Origin: an uncultured Parabacteroides sp.
GTDB lineage: Bacteria > Bacteroidota > Bacteroidia > Bacteroidales > Tannerellaceae
DNA: 64,000 bases
Direction: 5' to 3'
Assembly (NCBI GenBank): GCA_900541965.1
Contig: UQLN01000002.1
Coordinates: forward strand, 1 to 64,000
Shown here: piece after piece, positions 17,421-26,859 of the stretch
Layout: each line of letters begins with the position of its first letter
Position numbering within the stretch: the first letter of the stretch is position 1
Notes under the pieces: generated by a model
Databases searched by the model: none
Told to the model about the DNA's origin: nothing
Seen by the model: the letters and a program-made list of their open reading frames with translations, nothing else
Made by a program: the position numbers and the translations under genes

Positions 17421-20412
17421 CATACGGGAATATAGGTCTATCATCATTCTACTGATAGTCTGGGCAGGAACATACTCTCCGGTGTTTGCCCAGATGGGGC
17501 TTCCTTTCTTCCAGAATTTTACGTCTCAGGACTATTTGGCGCATAACCGGAATTTCGATGTAGTCTGCGATTCTTCAGGCATAGCCTATTTCGCCAACTT
17601 TGAAGGAATTATTTATTTTAACGGTGCCGAATGGAATAAAATATTGACTCCCGGAATCTCACGCATAACCCGCCTGCATGCAGACAGCAATAACCATATT
17701 TGGGCAGGGGGACATAATTATATCGGTAAAATAACCGCATCTACCAACGGAAGTCCTGTTCTCGAAACCTTTATATCCGACGACATAAAAGGCAAAAATA
17801 ACATCCGGATCGGTGAGGTGATTCGTATTACGGAGAAAGGAGACTCCCTTCTATTCTATACACAACAATACAAAATCAGTATCCGGGATGATTCCATTTC
17901 TTCCATAGAAAATTTTTCGATTAAAAACATAAAAACAATAAGTGACAGGCCTTTACAACTGTCAAAACAACTTCAGGTTATTATAAACGGAACTGCCGGG
18001 CTTTCCTTCCTCGATAAAGATGGTAAAAAACTTTTTTCAATGAGTGAGGCAAACGGTCTATGCAGTAACACTATAAACCGGATAGCCACAGATAACCAGG
18101 GCTCATTGTGGGGAGCTACGGATAATGGAATATTCCGAATCAACACCCCGTCCTTTTATACCCATTTCACTTCGGGTGAAGGCCTAAGGGGAGAAGTCAC
18201 CACCCTGTTCCGCCACAAAAAAGACTTTTATGCCGGAACATTACACGGACTATTTATTTATAATAAAGAACATTCCCGCTTCGATCCGCTATCTTCCATT
18301 ACCCAATCGTGCTGGCAACTGAAAGAAAGCCCTTCCGGTACACTATATGCTGCCACCAGCAACGGATTATTCCGAATTAACGGACACAAAGCCGAAATTG
18401 TAAGTGATAACAATACATTCAGCTTACAATTCACCCCCTCCGATCCGCAAATTATTTACACCGGAGAAATCGACGGAATATATTTCCTCAAAGAAAAAAA
18501 GAAAAAGAAAATAGCCAATATTGAAAAAGTAATGAAACTGGAGTTTGCCTACAACCGGCTTTGGGCAGAAACTTTATATGGTGAAATTTACCGGTTCAAT
18601 ACCGATTTCTCTTCTCCTCTTTTACAGGATTCAACGCAAGGATTAAAAGCCTCGGGTGGAAACAAAATGTATGTTATAAACCAAGCTATCTATGTATTTT
18701 CCCAATATGGTTTCCTGCATTGGGATGAGAACCGGCAACGATTTATAAAACAGGCTTCGCCATTAGATTCTTTGATAACAGCCAATACATGGTGGCCGGG
18801 GTTATATGCGGAAACTTCCACCGGAAAACAATCGTGGATTACAGGTGGCGACGGGAAAAGCATTATCACATTTACCAATGGGAAAATAGATAAAGAAAGA
18901 AGCCGGACACTACATGCTACTAAAGATTACACAATACGGACCCTTTATCCGGAAGAAGACGGAGTTGTATGGCTTGGCGGCGATTTCGGATTAATCAAAT
19001 TTGATAAAAGACAACCGGATGCAGCTTTTAACCGGAAACCGGAAGTATCTATCCGTTGTATCCGTCTGGGAAATGATTCTGTTTATTTCGGAGGAAACAA
19101 TACCAGCATTGAGCGGGCAGGTATTCTTCCATCCCCTCATTTCAGCAGTCATATTAAAAATTTTAAATTTATTTTTTCATCAGTAGCAAATGATAAAGTT
19201 AATGACGTTTTATACGCCTGTTATCTGGAAGGATTAGACAGCGACTGGGGACCTTGGGTGGGTTCTTCCGTAAAAGAATACACCAACCTTTCTTTCGGTT
19301 CATATACTTTCCATGTCCAAATGATGGATGCTTTCGGGCGGACAAGTGAAGTAAAGAGTTTTTCGTTTACAATTCAGAAGCCATTCTACCTGAAATGGTA
19401 CAGCCTGCTGGTTTATACAGGAGTCTTGGTATTGCTAATCCTCTTATTCTTCAAATGGAGAACCCGCAAATTACTACAGGAAAAACTACATCTTGAAAAT
19501 CTGGTGGAGGAACGTACGTTACAAATACGGGAACAGCGGGATGAAATTGCAGAAAAGTCTCAAAAACTGGAAACTGCCCTGACAGAACTGAACCAGGCGC
19601 AGGACCAACTGATACAACAGGAAAAAGTCGCTACAGTGGGGAAACTTACCCATGGATTAATAGACCGCATACTGAATCCGTTGAACTACATTATCAATTT
19701 CTCTCATTTGTCGACCGTACTCCTGAAAGACATGAAAGATGACATTGAAGACGAGGAAAATAAAATTACGGAAGATAATTATGAAGATATGCAGGAAATT
19801 ATGAAGATGTTGAATGTTCACCTTTCCAAAATAGAAGAACATGGAAACAGTACCTCCCGTATCCTGAAAGCGATGGAAGAGATATTGTCTGACCACAGTT
19901 GCCATTTTTCTTCATTCGATATAAATAAACAAATACATAACAATCTCAATTTATTAAAGAAACAGTTCCAAAAGGAATTAGAGAAAACAAATATTCGATT
20001 TACAGTCGAACCATTGGCAGAAGCTATAGAAATCGAAGCTGATCAATCGCAAATCAGCAAGGTGTTAATGAACATCATGCAAAACAGCATCTATGCACTC
20101 CAAAAGAAAATTGCAAAAACAAATTTCCAGCCGGAAATACATATCCGATTAAGTGTAGAGGAAGAACAATTATTCATTTATCTGTATGACAATGGCATAG
20201 GCATAGAAAGAAATATTCTTAATAAAGTATTCGACCCGTTCTTTACGACAAAAACAACTTCCGAAGCTGCAGGTGTGGGACTTTATCTGAGCCGGGAAAT
20301 CCTTTTAAGCCATAATGGAACAATTAAAGTACAATCCGAAAAAGACGAGTATACCGAATTTATTTTATCAATTCCCATACATCAACCCATTAAACCTAAA
20401 AGCAATGGATAA
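17398..20412 (+). CDS. Two-component-type propeller sensor kinase with aspartate at the phospho-histidine position
   Basis: This is a 1004-residue inner-membrane sensor. A signal peptide (1-32) is followed by a periplasmic seven-bladed type propeller of Reg_prop repeats (about 40-590), a Y_Y_Y domain (about 600-665, ending FHVQMMDAFGRTSE), a transmembrane helix at about 672-694, a coiled coil and a kinase core. The ATPase has N-box MNIMQNSIYAL, G1 YDNGIGIE and FDPFFTTKTT plus GVGLYLSREI. In the H-box, THGLIDRILNPLNYI, the residue that should be His is D756; the nearest His is H752, four residues earlier. There is no receiver or AraC domain, unlike hybrid sensors of glycan loci. It overlaps both neighbours, by 23 and 8 bases. 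Confidence 0.88.
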   Translation: MNMKRTNNIREYRSIIILLIVWAGTYSPVFAQMGLPFFQNFTSQDYLAHNRNFDVVCDSSGIAYFANFEGIIYFNGAEWNKILTPGISRITRLHADSNNHIWAGGHNYIGKITASTNGSPVLETFISDDIKGKNNIRIGEVIRITEKGDSLLFYTQQYKISIRDDSISSIENFSIKNIKTISDRPLQLSKQLQVIINGTAGLSFLDKDGKKLFSMSEANGLCSNTINRIATDNQGSLWGATDNGIFRINTPSFYTHFTSGEGLRGEVTTLFRHKKDFYAGTLHGLFIYNKEHSRFDPLSSITQSCWQLKESPSGTLYAATSNGLFRINGHKAEIVSDNNTFSLQFTPSDPQIIYTGEIDGIYFLKEKKKKKIANIEKVMKLEFAYNRLWAETLYGEIYRFNTDFSSPLLQDSTQGLKASGGNKMYVINQAIYVFSQYGFLHWDENRQRFIKQASPLDSLITANTWWPGLYAETSTGKQSWITGGDGKSIITFTNGKIDKERSRTLHATKDYTIRTLYPEEDGVVWLGGDFGLIKFDKRQPDAAFNRKPEVSIRCIRLGNDSVYFGGNNTSIERAGILPSPHFSSHIKNFKFIFSSVANDKVNDVLYACYLEGLDSDWGPWVGSSVKEYTNLSFGSYTFHVQMMDAFGRTSEVKSFSFTIQKPFYLKWYSLLVYTGVLVLLILLFFKWRTRKLLQEKLHLENLVEERTLQIREQRDEIAEKSQKLETALTELNQAQDQLIQQEKVATVGKLTHGLIDRILNPLNYIINFSHLSTVLLKDMKDDIEDEENKITEDNYEDMQEIMKMLNVHLSKIEEHGNSTSRILKAMEEILSDHSCHFSSFDINKQIHNNLNLLKKQFQKELEKTNIRFTVEPLAEAIEIEADQSQISKVLMNIMQNSIYALQKKIAKTNFQPEIHIRLSVEEEQLFIYLYDNGIGIERNILNKVFDPFFTTKTTSEAAGVGLYLSREILLSHNGTIKVQSEKDEYTEFILSIPIHQPIKPKSNG

Positions 20413-22804
20413 AACACTCCTATACATAATATCTTTTCTGCTTTTCCTTTCTCTTCCCGCTTTCGCCCAAGAGAGTGATGTAAGTAAAAGGGAACAGCTT
20501 CTCCAAGCAACCGAGGAATACCAGGTAGGACATATCGACAAGGCAATCGATATGCTGACACCCTATGTTTCTTCGTATAACGGCACTATAAAAGTAAGTG
20601 CTTATAAACTGCTTACTTTATGCTATCTGGCACAAGATGATGCAGAGAATGCGAACAGATATGCAGACCTTCTTTTGAAAGAAGACCCTTATTATAGTAT
20701 TTCCCTTCAGGACCCGGAACGCTTTGCCGAATTAATCCGCAACAAACGGGATGGTAAAACAACTTTAGTAACCGCCTCCCAACAGGCGGAAACTCTTGAA
20801 GAGGCTCCCGTTCCTATCGTCCTGATTACGGAAGACATGATAAAAGCAATCGGAGCACGGGATTTACGGGATGTATTAACAGCCTATGTCCCAGGAATAA
20901 CTTCCATTGAGGGAGACCAGGCTAATATCAGTATGCATGGCATTTACTCTCCTACCCAGGAAAAGATACTGATTATGCTAAACGGCCACCGGATGAACAG
21001 CCGCATAACAAATGCCGAAGCCCCTGATTTCAGAAACAGCCTGGATAAGATAAAACGGATAGAAGTACTCCGTGGACCTGCCTCTTCCTTATATGGGAAT
21101 GTTGCCTTAACAGCAGTTGTCAATATTATCACTAAGTCAGGAAGTGATATTAACGGAGCTTATGCCTCGTATGGAATGGGAAGTAATTCCACTTTCAGGG
21201 GAGACATATTGTTCGGACGTAGAAACTTGGATACGGATATTTTGGTTTGGGGGTCTATTTATTCATCCAAAGGAGAAACACGGCACATATCGAGTACGGA
21301 TGATGATTTCTGGGGCTTTATTCCTATTGACGGATCTATACAGATAGATGGTTTCAACCATAAACCGGCCTACGACTTTGGAGTTATTTTCAAATGGAAT
21401 AAAATAAAAGCAATGTTCAACCAACAATATAGCAAAAGGGTTCCCTCTTATGCTTATGCTGTTTTTATTCCTTCAATTTATTCATATGATAAATATCGCA
21501 CTTTTAACGGGGCAAAGCCCGGACAAGGCCGTTTATCCACCAGAGGAGAAATTTCTTATTCCGATAGCCGGAATAATTTTACCTGGGACGTTTCCTTATT
21601 TATTGATGCAGATGAATGCTCTAATTATAATGTCACAGGAGATACGTTGCCTCCATTCACTATAGATAGCCTTGTTGCCATTAAAACATCAAAAGATAGT
21701 CTACTCTTCTTGACATCGGGAGTATTCCAAATAGAGAATTGGAGAGACTTGAGTTATGGAGGGTGTATCAAGGGAAGCTACAGTTACTGCTCCGGTAAAA
21801 AAGCTCATGGAAATATTTTAGTGGGCGTTCAAATAGAAAATTATAAAATGCAAGAATATATAAACTTAACAGGAGGATTGTTTAATCAGATTAAGACCAA
21901 TAACCCTGATGATACGAACAATCATACTCTTGCTTTAGGCAGCGAATTTAGTTTTTCCATATTCAGCCAGTTAAAGCATCACTTCAATTCCAAATTTATT
22001 TTCAACGGAGGATTACGCTATGATTATAAACACAGATATGACCACCAGATACTTCAGGCATTTTCTCCGCGGATCTCCTTTATTTATTCCATCAATAAAA
22101 TATGGAATATGAAATTAGGATATTCCCATTCTTTCGTAGATGCACCCTATTACTATCGTGCATCCGGTATGCATTTCGACAACCTGAAACCGGAAAGCAT
22201 GGATGCTATTCAATTATCGGCAACAGCCCTGTTCAAGCATCTTCATCTTACCTACGATTGTAATCTATATTATAACCAACTAAGTAACATTATTCATAAG
22301 GAAAGTTTTCTTTATTATAATACGGGAAAACTTGATCTGATAGGTATAGAGAATGTGCTTTCTTATACAGACAAAAATTTAATGGTCACATACAATATGT
22401 CTTACCAACATGTCTTGAATGCAGAGCATTATACTTCTAATAAACACCAAATTTATAATATTCCTTCATTTTCAGGAAACCTAATCGCAGCAGCAAAGAT
22501 TTTTTCTTTACCACATGAACAATCATTTTGGCTACGCGGAAATTTATCTATTTATTCCTCACAACTATCACCTATTTTAGGATCTAAAGATATATATTCT
22601 ATTATTTCTTTACCAGATAATAGAGAAAAAGCTCGTGCCATCCTGAATATCGGAGGTAGTTACCACTGGAAAAAATTAGAATTAAGTGTCCAATGCTATA
22701 ACCTCCTTAATACACATTACCGACAAGGAGGCTCCTCTTTAACGCATGATATTCCACAACAAGGAAGAAGTTTTCTTGCTAAAATAGCCTATACTATACA
22801 ATAA
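20405..22804 (+). CDS. TonB-dependent outer-membrane receptor with helical N-terminal domain
   Basis: The product has 799 residues when started at ATG 20405, which overlaps the kinase stop (ATGGATAA) and gives a clean signal peptide ending PAFAQ. Residues about 22-115 form a helical TPR-like domain, in place of the carboxypeptidase-like domain usual in SusC proteins. The plug follows (VPIVLITEDMIKAIGARDLR, then RIEVLRGPASSLYGNVALTAVVNIITK, about 130-250), and the rest is a beta-barrel ending in an aromatic-rich strand (AKIAYTIQ). There is no SusD partner. It is the last gene of the operon with the propeller anchor and atypical kinase. The substrate is unknown; vitamin- or siderophore-type receptors look more similar than SusC. 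Confidence 0.9.
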   Translation: MDKTLLYIISFLLFLSLPAFAQESDVSKREQLLQATEEYQVGHIDKAIDMLTPYVSSYNGTIKVSAYKLLTLCYLAQDDAENANRYADLLLKEDPYYSISLQDPERFAELIRNKRDGKTTLVTASQQAETLEEAPVPIVLITEDMIKAIGARDLRDVLTAYVPGITSIEGDQANISMHGIYSPTQEKILIMLNGHRMNSRITNAEAPDFRNSLDKIKRIEVLRGPASSLYGNVALTAVVNIITKSGSDINGAYASYGMGSNSTFRGDILFGRRNLDTDILVWGSIYSSKGETRHISSTDDDFWGFIPIDGSIQIDGFNHKPAYDFGVIFKWNKIKAMFNQQYSKRVPSYAYAVFIPSIYSYDKYRTFNGAKPGQGRLSTRGEISYSDSRNNFTWDVSLFIDADECSNYNVTGDTLPPFTIDSLVAIKTSKDSLLFLTSGVFQIENWRDLSYGGCIKGSYSYCSGKKAHGNILVGVQIENYKMQEYINLTGGLFNQIKTNNPDDTNNHTLALGSEFSFSIFSQLKHHFNSKFIFNGGLRYDYKHRYDHQILQAFSPRISFIYSINKIWNMKLGYSHSFVDAPYYYRASGMHFDNLKPESMDAIQLSATALFKHLHLTYDCNLYYNQLSNIIHKESFLYYNTGKLDLIGIENVLSYTDKNLMVTYNMSYQHVLNAEHYTSNKHQIYNIPSFSGNLIAAAKIFSLPHEQSFWLRGNLSIYSSQLSPILGSKDIYSIISLPDNREKARAILNIGGSYHWKKLELSVQCYNLLNTHYRQGGSSLTHDIPQQGRSFLAKIAYTIQ

Positions 22805-22818
22805 GTAAAAGCAGATAA

Positions 22819-23195
22819 CAGGAAAAGAATGTCGGTGCGATTGAAATACCGACAACCGTCACTCGAGCTGAATCTGAACCAAATGGCACAAATGTGATTA
22901 CCCAATCTTGCGGTCAGTTATTTCAGTGGGGACGTAAATTCGGATTTGAGAATACGAATGATGAGACTTACACTAATGAGCAAACATTTAACGGAGCAAC
23001 GGAGTCACTTGGTTACCCAAAAGGCGAGGATGCTGTTGCTGAGATGATTGATGGCGAATGGTGGGCTATCGGTGCCGGGAATAATTCTGTAACCAAAGAC
23101 TGGGATTCTACCAATCATTTACTGACTATTGCCGGTGCAGAAAGCGACCAGAAACTTATTTTGCCTGCTGCGGGCCAGCGTAACTACAGTTCCGG
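22819..23195 (+). pseudogene. Fragment of a FISUMP-type lipoprotein gene
   Basis: One frame reads from just after TAA (22816) without a credible start: QLFQWGRKFGF, then DGEWWAIGAGNN, then KLILPAAGQRNYSSGA. QWGRK and LPAAGxR.YSSGA are hallmarks of the Fibrobacter succinogenes major paralogous domain family of secreted Bacteroidota proteins. The signal peptide, the N-terminal domains and the C-terminal part of the domain are absent. The frame then runs into the 42-bp repeat array and meets a stop at 23395. I read it as an internal relic. A GTG at 22894 could in theory start a 167-residue product, but nothing supports translation. Confidence 0.6.
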
Positions 23196-23198
23196 CGC

Positions 23199-23510
23199 TT
23201 CCAAGGCAGAATACAGTGCCATAAAACAGCTTCGTCCATATACGGAAGCAGGAAACAGCACTGTATTCCCTCTCCGTATCGGTACGAAAGCAGGACATAG
23301 CACTATTTTATACCTCCGTAGCAGTACGGAAGCACTAAATAGCACTAAAAAGCCCTTCCGTACCAATACGAAAGCACAAAATAGTGCCATAAAGTAGTTC
23401 CGTACTAGTACGGAAGCATAAAATAGTACCAAAAAGCCGTTCCGTATCAGTACGGAGGCATAAAATAGTGCCATGTACCCCTTCCGTACCGATACGGAAC
23501 GTTTTCTTTC
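23199..23510. repeat. Tandem array of 42-bp units, each with a TTCCGTA-N4-TACGGAA palindrome
   Basis: Seven clear copies recur at exactly 42-base intervals; the TACGG half-sites start at 23241, 23283, 23325, 23367, 23409, 23451 and 23493. A weaker in-phase copy precedes them. Each unit has an imperfect or perfect palindrome (for example 23398-23415) followed by an AAATAGTGCCATAAA-like segment. The units differ at many bases yet keep length and palindrome. Because 42 is divisible by 3, both strands read as 14-residue repeats (plus strand FRTSTEAxNSTKK), but plus-strand copies contain stops. The array lies between the FISUMP relic and the promoter of the downstream susC gene. Confidence 0.9.
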
Positions 23511-23850
23511 ATAATTTATGCACTTAAAAAAACAGTATCCACATGGCTAAAATTCAAAAAAGTGCAAAGATTGAATATCAACACGCATACGCCCTAAAGC
23601 ACCAACAAATCACTAATTATCAAACTGTTAAATATTACACAAATTGTAATTATTTTATTGCCTGAGACAATTTTTTATTATTTTTGCATCGTTTTCACCC
23701 TTAATTTATTCAATTTTTAAACTATATAAAAACGATAATAATACCATAAAAAAACAACAATGCTGTAAAATTCAACAGCTATAGCCCATATAAATATTAC
23801 CAACCCGATTATAAAAGAAAAACAATTTAATAATACAAGTATTTTAAACT
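23511..23850 (+). promoter_or_regulatory. Promoter and long leader of susC (first pair)
   Basis: This 340-base AT-rich stretch has no gene. A -33 element ATTG (23657-23660), 18-base spacer and -7 box TATTTTTG (23679-23686) form a candidate promoter. The implied leader before the susC ATG at 23851 is about 157 bases. No sigma/anti-sigma pair is next to it. Confidence 0.5.
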
Positions 23851-26847
23851 ATGAAACAAAAACCCAAACTATTATCTTTTAAAGAAATAGTAAAAGTTCC
23901 CATCTGTTGTTTGCTATTCTCCGCATTTTCTGCAAATGCAACAGAAATGACATCGAAAACATCAGACCAGTCACAAGCAGCTACCATCACACAACAACAG
24001 AAAAAAATCACCGGCATCGTTGTGGACAGCAAAGGAGAACCTGTTATCGGAGCAAATGTTGTTATAAAAGGAACCACTAATGGAAATATCACAGATATAG
24101 ATGGTAATTTCTCATTAGAACAAGTACCAGAACATGCGATTCTCCAAATCTCATATATCGGCTATAAAACTCAGGAAATACCGGTAAAAAACAAACTTCA
24201 TTTCGACATAACATTATCAGAAGATTCTGAAACGCTGGATGAAGTAGTCGTTGTAGGTTATGGCAGTACGGTAAAAAAAGACTTGACCACTGCCGTTACA
24301 AGTGTAAAAAGTAAAGATTTCCTTCAGGGCGCCTCTAACAGCCCGATGCAAATGATTGACGGCAAAGTGGCTGGGGTAAGTGTATCAAGCACTGCTGCTG
24401 CCGACCCGAATGCCAGCCCGAGTGTACAAGTCCGCGGTGCGTCTTCACTGAAAGCAGGAAACGGCCCGCTGGTCGTTATCGATGGTATGCCGGGTGGCGA
24501 CCTTCGTAATCTGGCCCAACAGGATATTGAATCCATCACCGTTTTGAAAGACGGTTCTGCTGCGGCTATCTACGGTTCACGTGGAGCAAATGGGGTTATC
24601 CTGGTGCAGACCAAACAAGGTAAATCCGGCAGAGTTTCTATTACATATGATGGATATATTGAACATGATTTTGTTGCTGCACGTCCGGATATTCTGTCTC
24701 CCGATGAATTTGTAGAACATAAAATCGGGAAAGATTACGGACATCGTACAAAATGGTATGACGAATTGCTTAACAAAAAGAACGTTGGCCATAACCATAA
24801 TATCGCACTTTCCGGAGGTAGCGAAACAACTATTTTCCGTATATCCGCAAACTACAGAGGCAAAGAAGGTTTGGATATTGCAAGCGACCGTAAAGAATAC
24901 GGCTTGCGTGCAAACTTCAAACAAACTACCTTGGAAGGATTACTGGAAGTCGGAGGTAATATCTCTTATCGCTATGCGGATGAAGATTATACGGACTACG
25001 GAAGTTTCAAACAGGCTGTAGAACTGAACCCTACTTATTCCATTGAAGAAATGGATGCTTTCCGTAATAACCACGATAGCTACAATCCGATTTACAACTT
25101 GACTCGCCGTATAAATGGAGCAACTCAGGAATATATCACGACAGATTTCAACATCAAACTGAATATTCTGAAAAACCTGAATACCGAACTCAAATTAGGA
25201 CGTCAGGGTACAAATAAAAAACAACGTGAGTATTATTTCAAAGACCATCGCGAATCCATCAATAACAGCCGTAACGGACGTGCGCGCCTGGAAGACCAGA
25301 AATGGGTGGATTATACTTTGGAATGGTTAGGAAACTACTCTTTGGACATCGACAAACATCATATCAAAGTAATGGCCGGTTATTCCTATCAGGAATTCAA
25401 CTGGGAAAGATTATACGCTGAAAATATGAATTTCCCGACAGATGTTTTCTTGTACAATAATCTGGATGCAGGAGATTATAACAAAGCAGAAGGACGTTTA
25501 GGTATGGGCTCTGATAAAAATCAGGAAAAAACAATCGCTTTCCTGGGACGTGTGAACTATGATTTCGACAACACATTCCTCTTTACGGGTTCTCTCCGTT
25601 ATGAAGGAAATACCAAGTTCGGGACAAACCACAAATGGGGAGCTTTCCCGGCAGCTTCTGCCGCATGGCGTATTTCCCGTTTACCTTATTTTGAAGATTC
25701 TTATACGGTCAACGACTTGAAACTTCGTTTTTCTTATGGCGAAACAGGACGTTCAGGATTTGATAAATATATTTCTCTTGCCAAATATTCCGGATACGGA
25801 TGGATGCCGAACAGCGAAGGGAAATGGGTTCAGGTGTATGGTCCGGGCAACAACCCGAATACGAATCTGTCATGGGAACGTCAGATTTCTTACAACTTAG
25901 GTATCGATTACACCTTATTCCAATCTACTCTGACCGGTAGTTTAGATTTATTCATCCGTAAAGGGAAAGATGTTATCGGTGAATACCAGGTCCCGGTTCC
26001 TCCGTATTTGCATGAAAAAATCATGACGAATGTAGGTACTACCAACTCAAAAGGGTTTGAGTTACAAATGAACTGGGATGCTGTAAGAGCGAAAGACTTT
26101 ACCTATTCAACGAATGTAACTCTGGCATATACCAAATCAAAACTGACTTCATTCTCCAATGAAAAATATGAATTAGGCTATATGGAAGGCGAAGGCCTGC
26201 CTTCACCGGGTAACCCCGGTCCGTGCCAACGTTTGCAGGATGGCATTGAAATAGGCTCATTCTATGGCTATCGGTATGCCGGAGTAGATAATGATGGAAA
26301 TATCCTTGTTTACAAAAACGGGGAAAAAGGAGGTGAAGCTATACGAGGTCGTGACGCCAGCGAATCGGACAGGACCTATATCGGGAATGGTACTCCCAAG
26401 TGGGAGCTTGCCTGGGGTAATAATTTCGCATATAAAGGATTTGACCTGTCTCTGTATTTCCGCGGACGTTTCGACTATGAAATTTTGAACCAATATCAAA
26501 TGTATTATGGTTTGCAAGGTGTAACCGGTATCAATAAACTAAGGTCCGCCTACAATGAAAATGCACATATCAAGGGAGAAAAAATCATGTGCGATTATTT
26601 CCTTGATAACGGAAACTTCCTGAAACTCGACAATATAACCATTGGATGGACGCCTAAATTGAAAACGAAATGGATTTCCAGCCTGCGCGTTTACGGTACT
26701 ATTAAAAATGTATTTACCATTACAAAATATTCAGGAGGGATGGACCCGTCAAGTGTAAACGTTACCGGCCTATGGGCAGGACGTGGTAATATGGACTTAT
26801 ATCCTACTTCCAGAAATCTAACATTCGGTGTTCAAATCAGCTATTAA
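23851..26847 (+). CDS. SusC/RagA family TonB-linked outer-membrane transporter
   Basis: This is a 998-residue outer-membrane importer. An N-terminal signal ends near SANATE, followed by a carboxypeptidase-like CNA-B type domain (about 50-125; ITGIVVDSKGEPVIGANVVIKG), a TonB-box region LDEVVVVGYGSTVKKDLTT (about 130-150) and the plug with the SusC signature GAAxSLK.GNGPLVVIDG and IYGSRGANGVILVQTK. A 22-strand barrel follows and ends NLTFGVQISY. The partner susD starts 13 bases downstream. No glycosidase lies beside it, so the glycan or peptide ligand cannot be guessed. It sits behind the 42-bp palindrome array. Confidence 0.95.
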   Translation: MKQKPKLLSFKEIVKVPICCLLFSAFSANATEMTSKTSDQSQAATITQQQKKITGIVVDSKGEPVIGANVVIKGTTNGNITDIDGNFSLEQVPEHAILQISYIGYKTQEIPVKNKLHFDITLSEDSETLDEVVVVGYGSTVKKDLTTAVTSVKSKDFLQGASNSPMQMIDGKVAGVSVSSTAAADPNASPSVQVRGASSLKAGNGPLVVIDGMPGGDLRNLAQQDIESITVLKDGSAAAIYGSRGANGVILVQTKQGKSGRVSITYDGYIEHDFVAARPDILSPDEFVEHKIGKDYGHRTKWYDELLNKKNVGHNHNIALSGGSETTIFRISANYRGKEGLDIASDRKEYGLRANFKQTTLEGLLEVGGNISYRYADEDYTDYGSFKQAVELNPTYSIEEMDAFRNNHDSYNPIYNLTRRINGATQEYITTDFNIKLNILKNLNTELKLGRQGTNKKQREYYFKDHRESINNSRNGRARLEDQKWVDYTLEWLGNYSLDIDKHHIKVMAGYSYQEFNWERLYAENMNFPTDVFLYNNLDAGDYNKAEGRLGMGSDKNQEKTIAFLGRVNYDFDNTFLFTGSLRYEGNTKFGTNHKWGAFPAASAAWRISRLPYFEDSYTVNDLKLRFSYGETGRSGFDKYISLAKYSGYGWMPNSEGKWVQVYGPGNNPNTNLSWERQISYNLGIDYTLFQSTLTGSLDLFIRKGKDVIGEYQVPVPPYLHEKIMTNVGTTNSKGFELQMNWDAVRAKDFTYSTNVTLAYTKSKLTSFSNEKYELGYMEGEGLPSPGNPGPCQRLQDGIEIGSFYGYRYAGVDNDGNILVYKNGEKGGEAIRGRDASESDRTYIGNGTPKWELAWGNNFAYKGFDLSLYFRGRFDYEILNQYQMYYGLQGVTGINKLRSAYNENAHIKGEKIMCDYFLDNGNFLKLDNITIGWTPKLKTKWISSLRVYGTIKNVFTITKYSGGMDPSSVNVTGLWAGRGNMDLYPTSRNLTFGVQISY

Positions 26848-26859
26848 AAAATAATTCCT

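Noticed and set aside
23184..23474. Minus-strand open frame through the 42-bp array, with 14-residue repeats
   Set aside because: It is open only because 42 is divisible by 3; no start context, family or codon signal supports it.
23199..23510. The repeat array as a CRISPR
   Set aside because: There is no constant-repeat and variable-spacer pattern; whole units drift together, and no cas gene is present.
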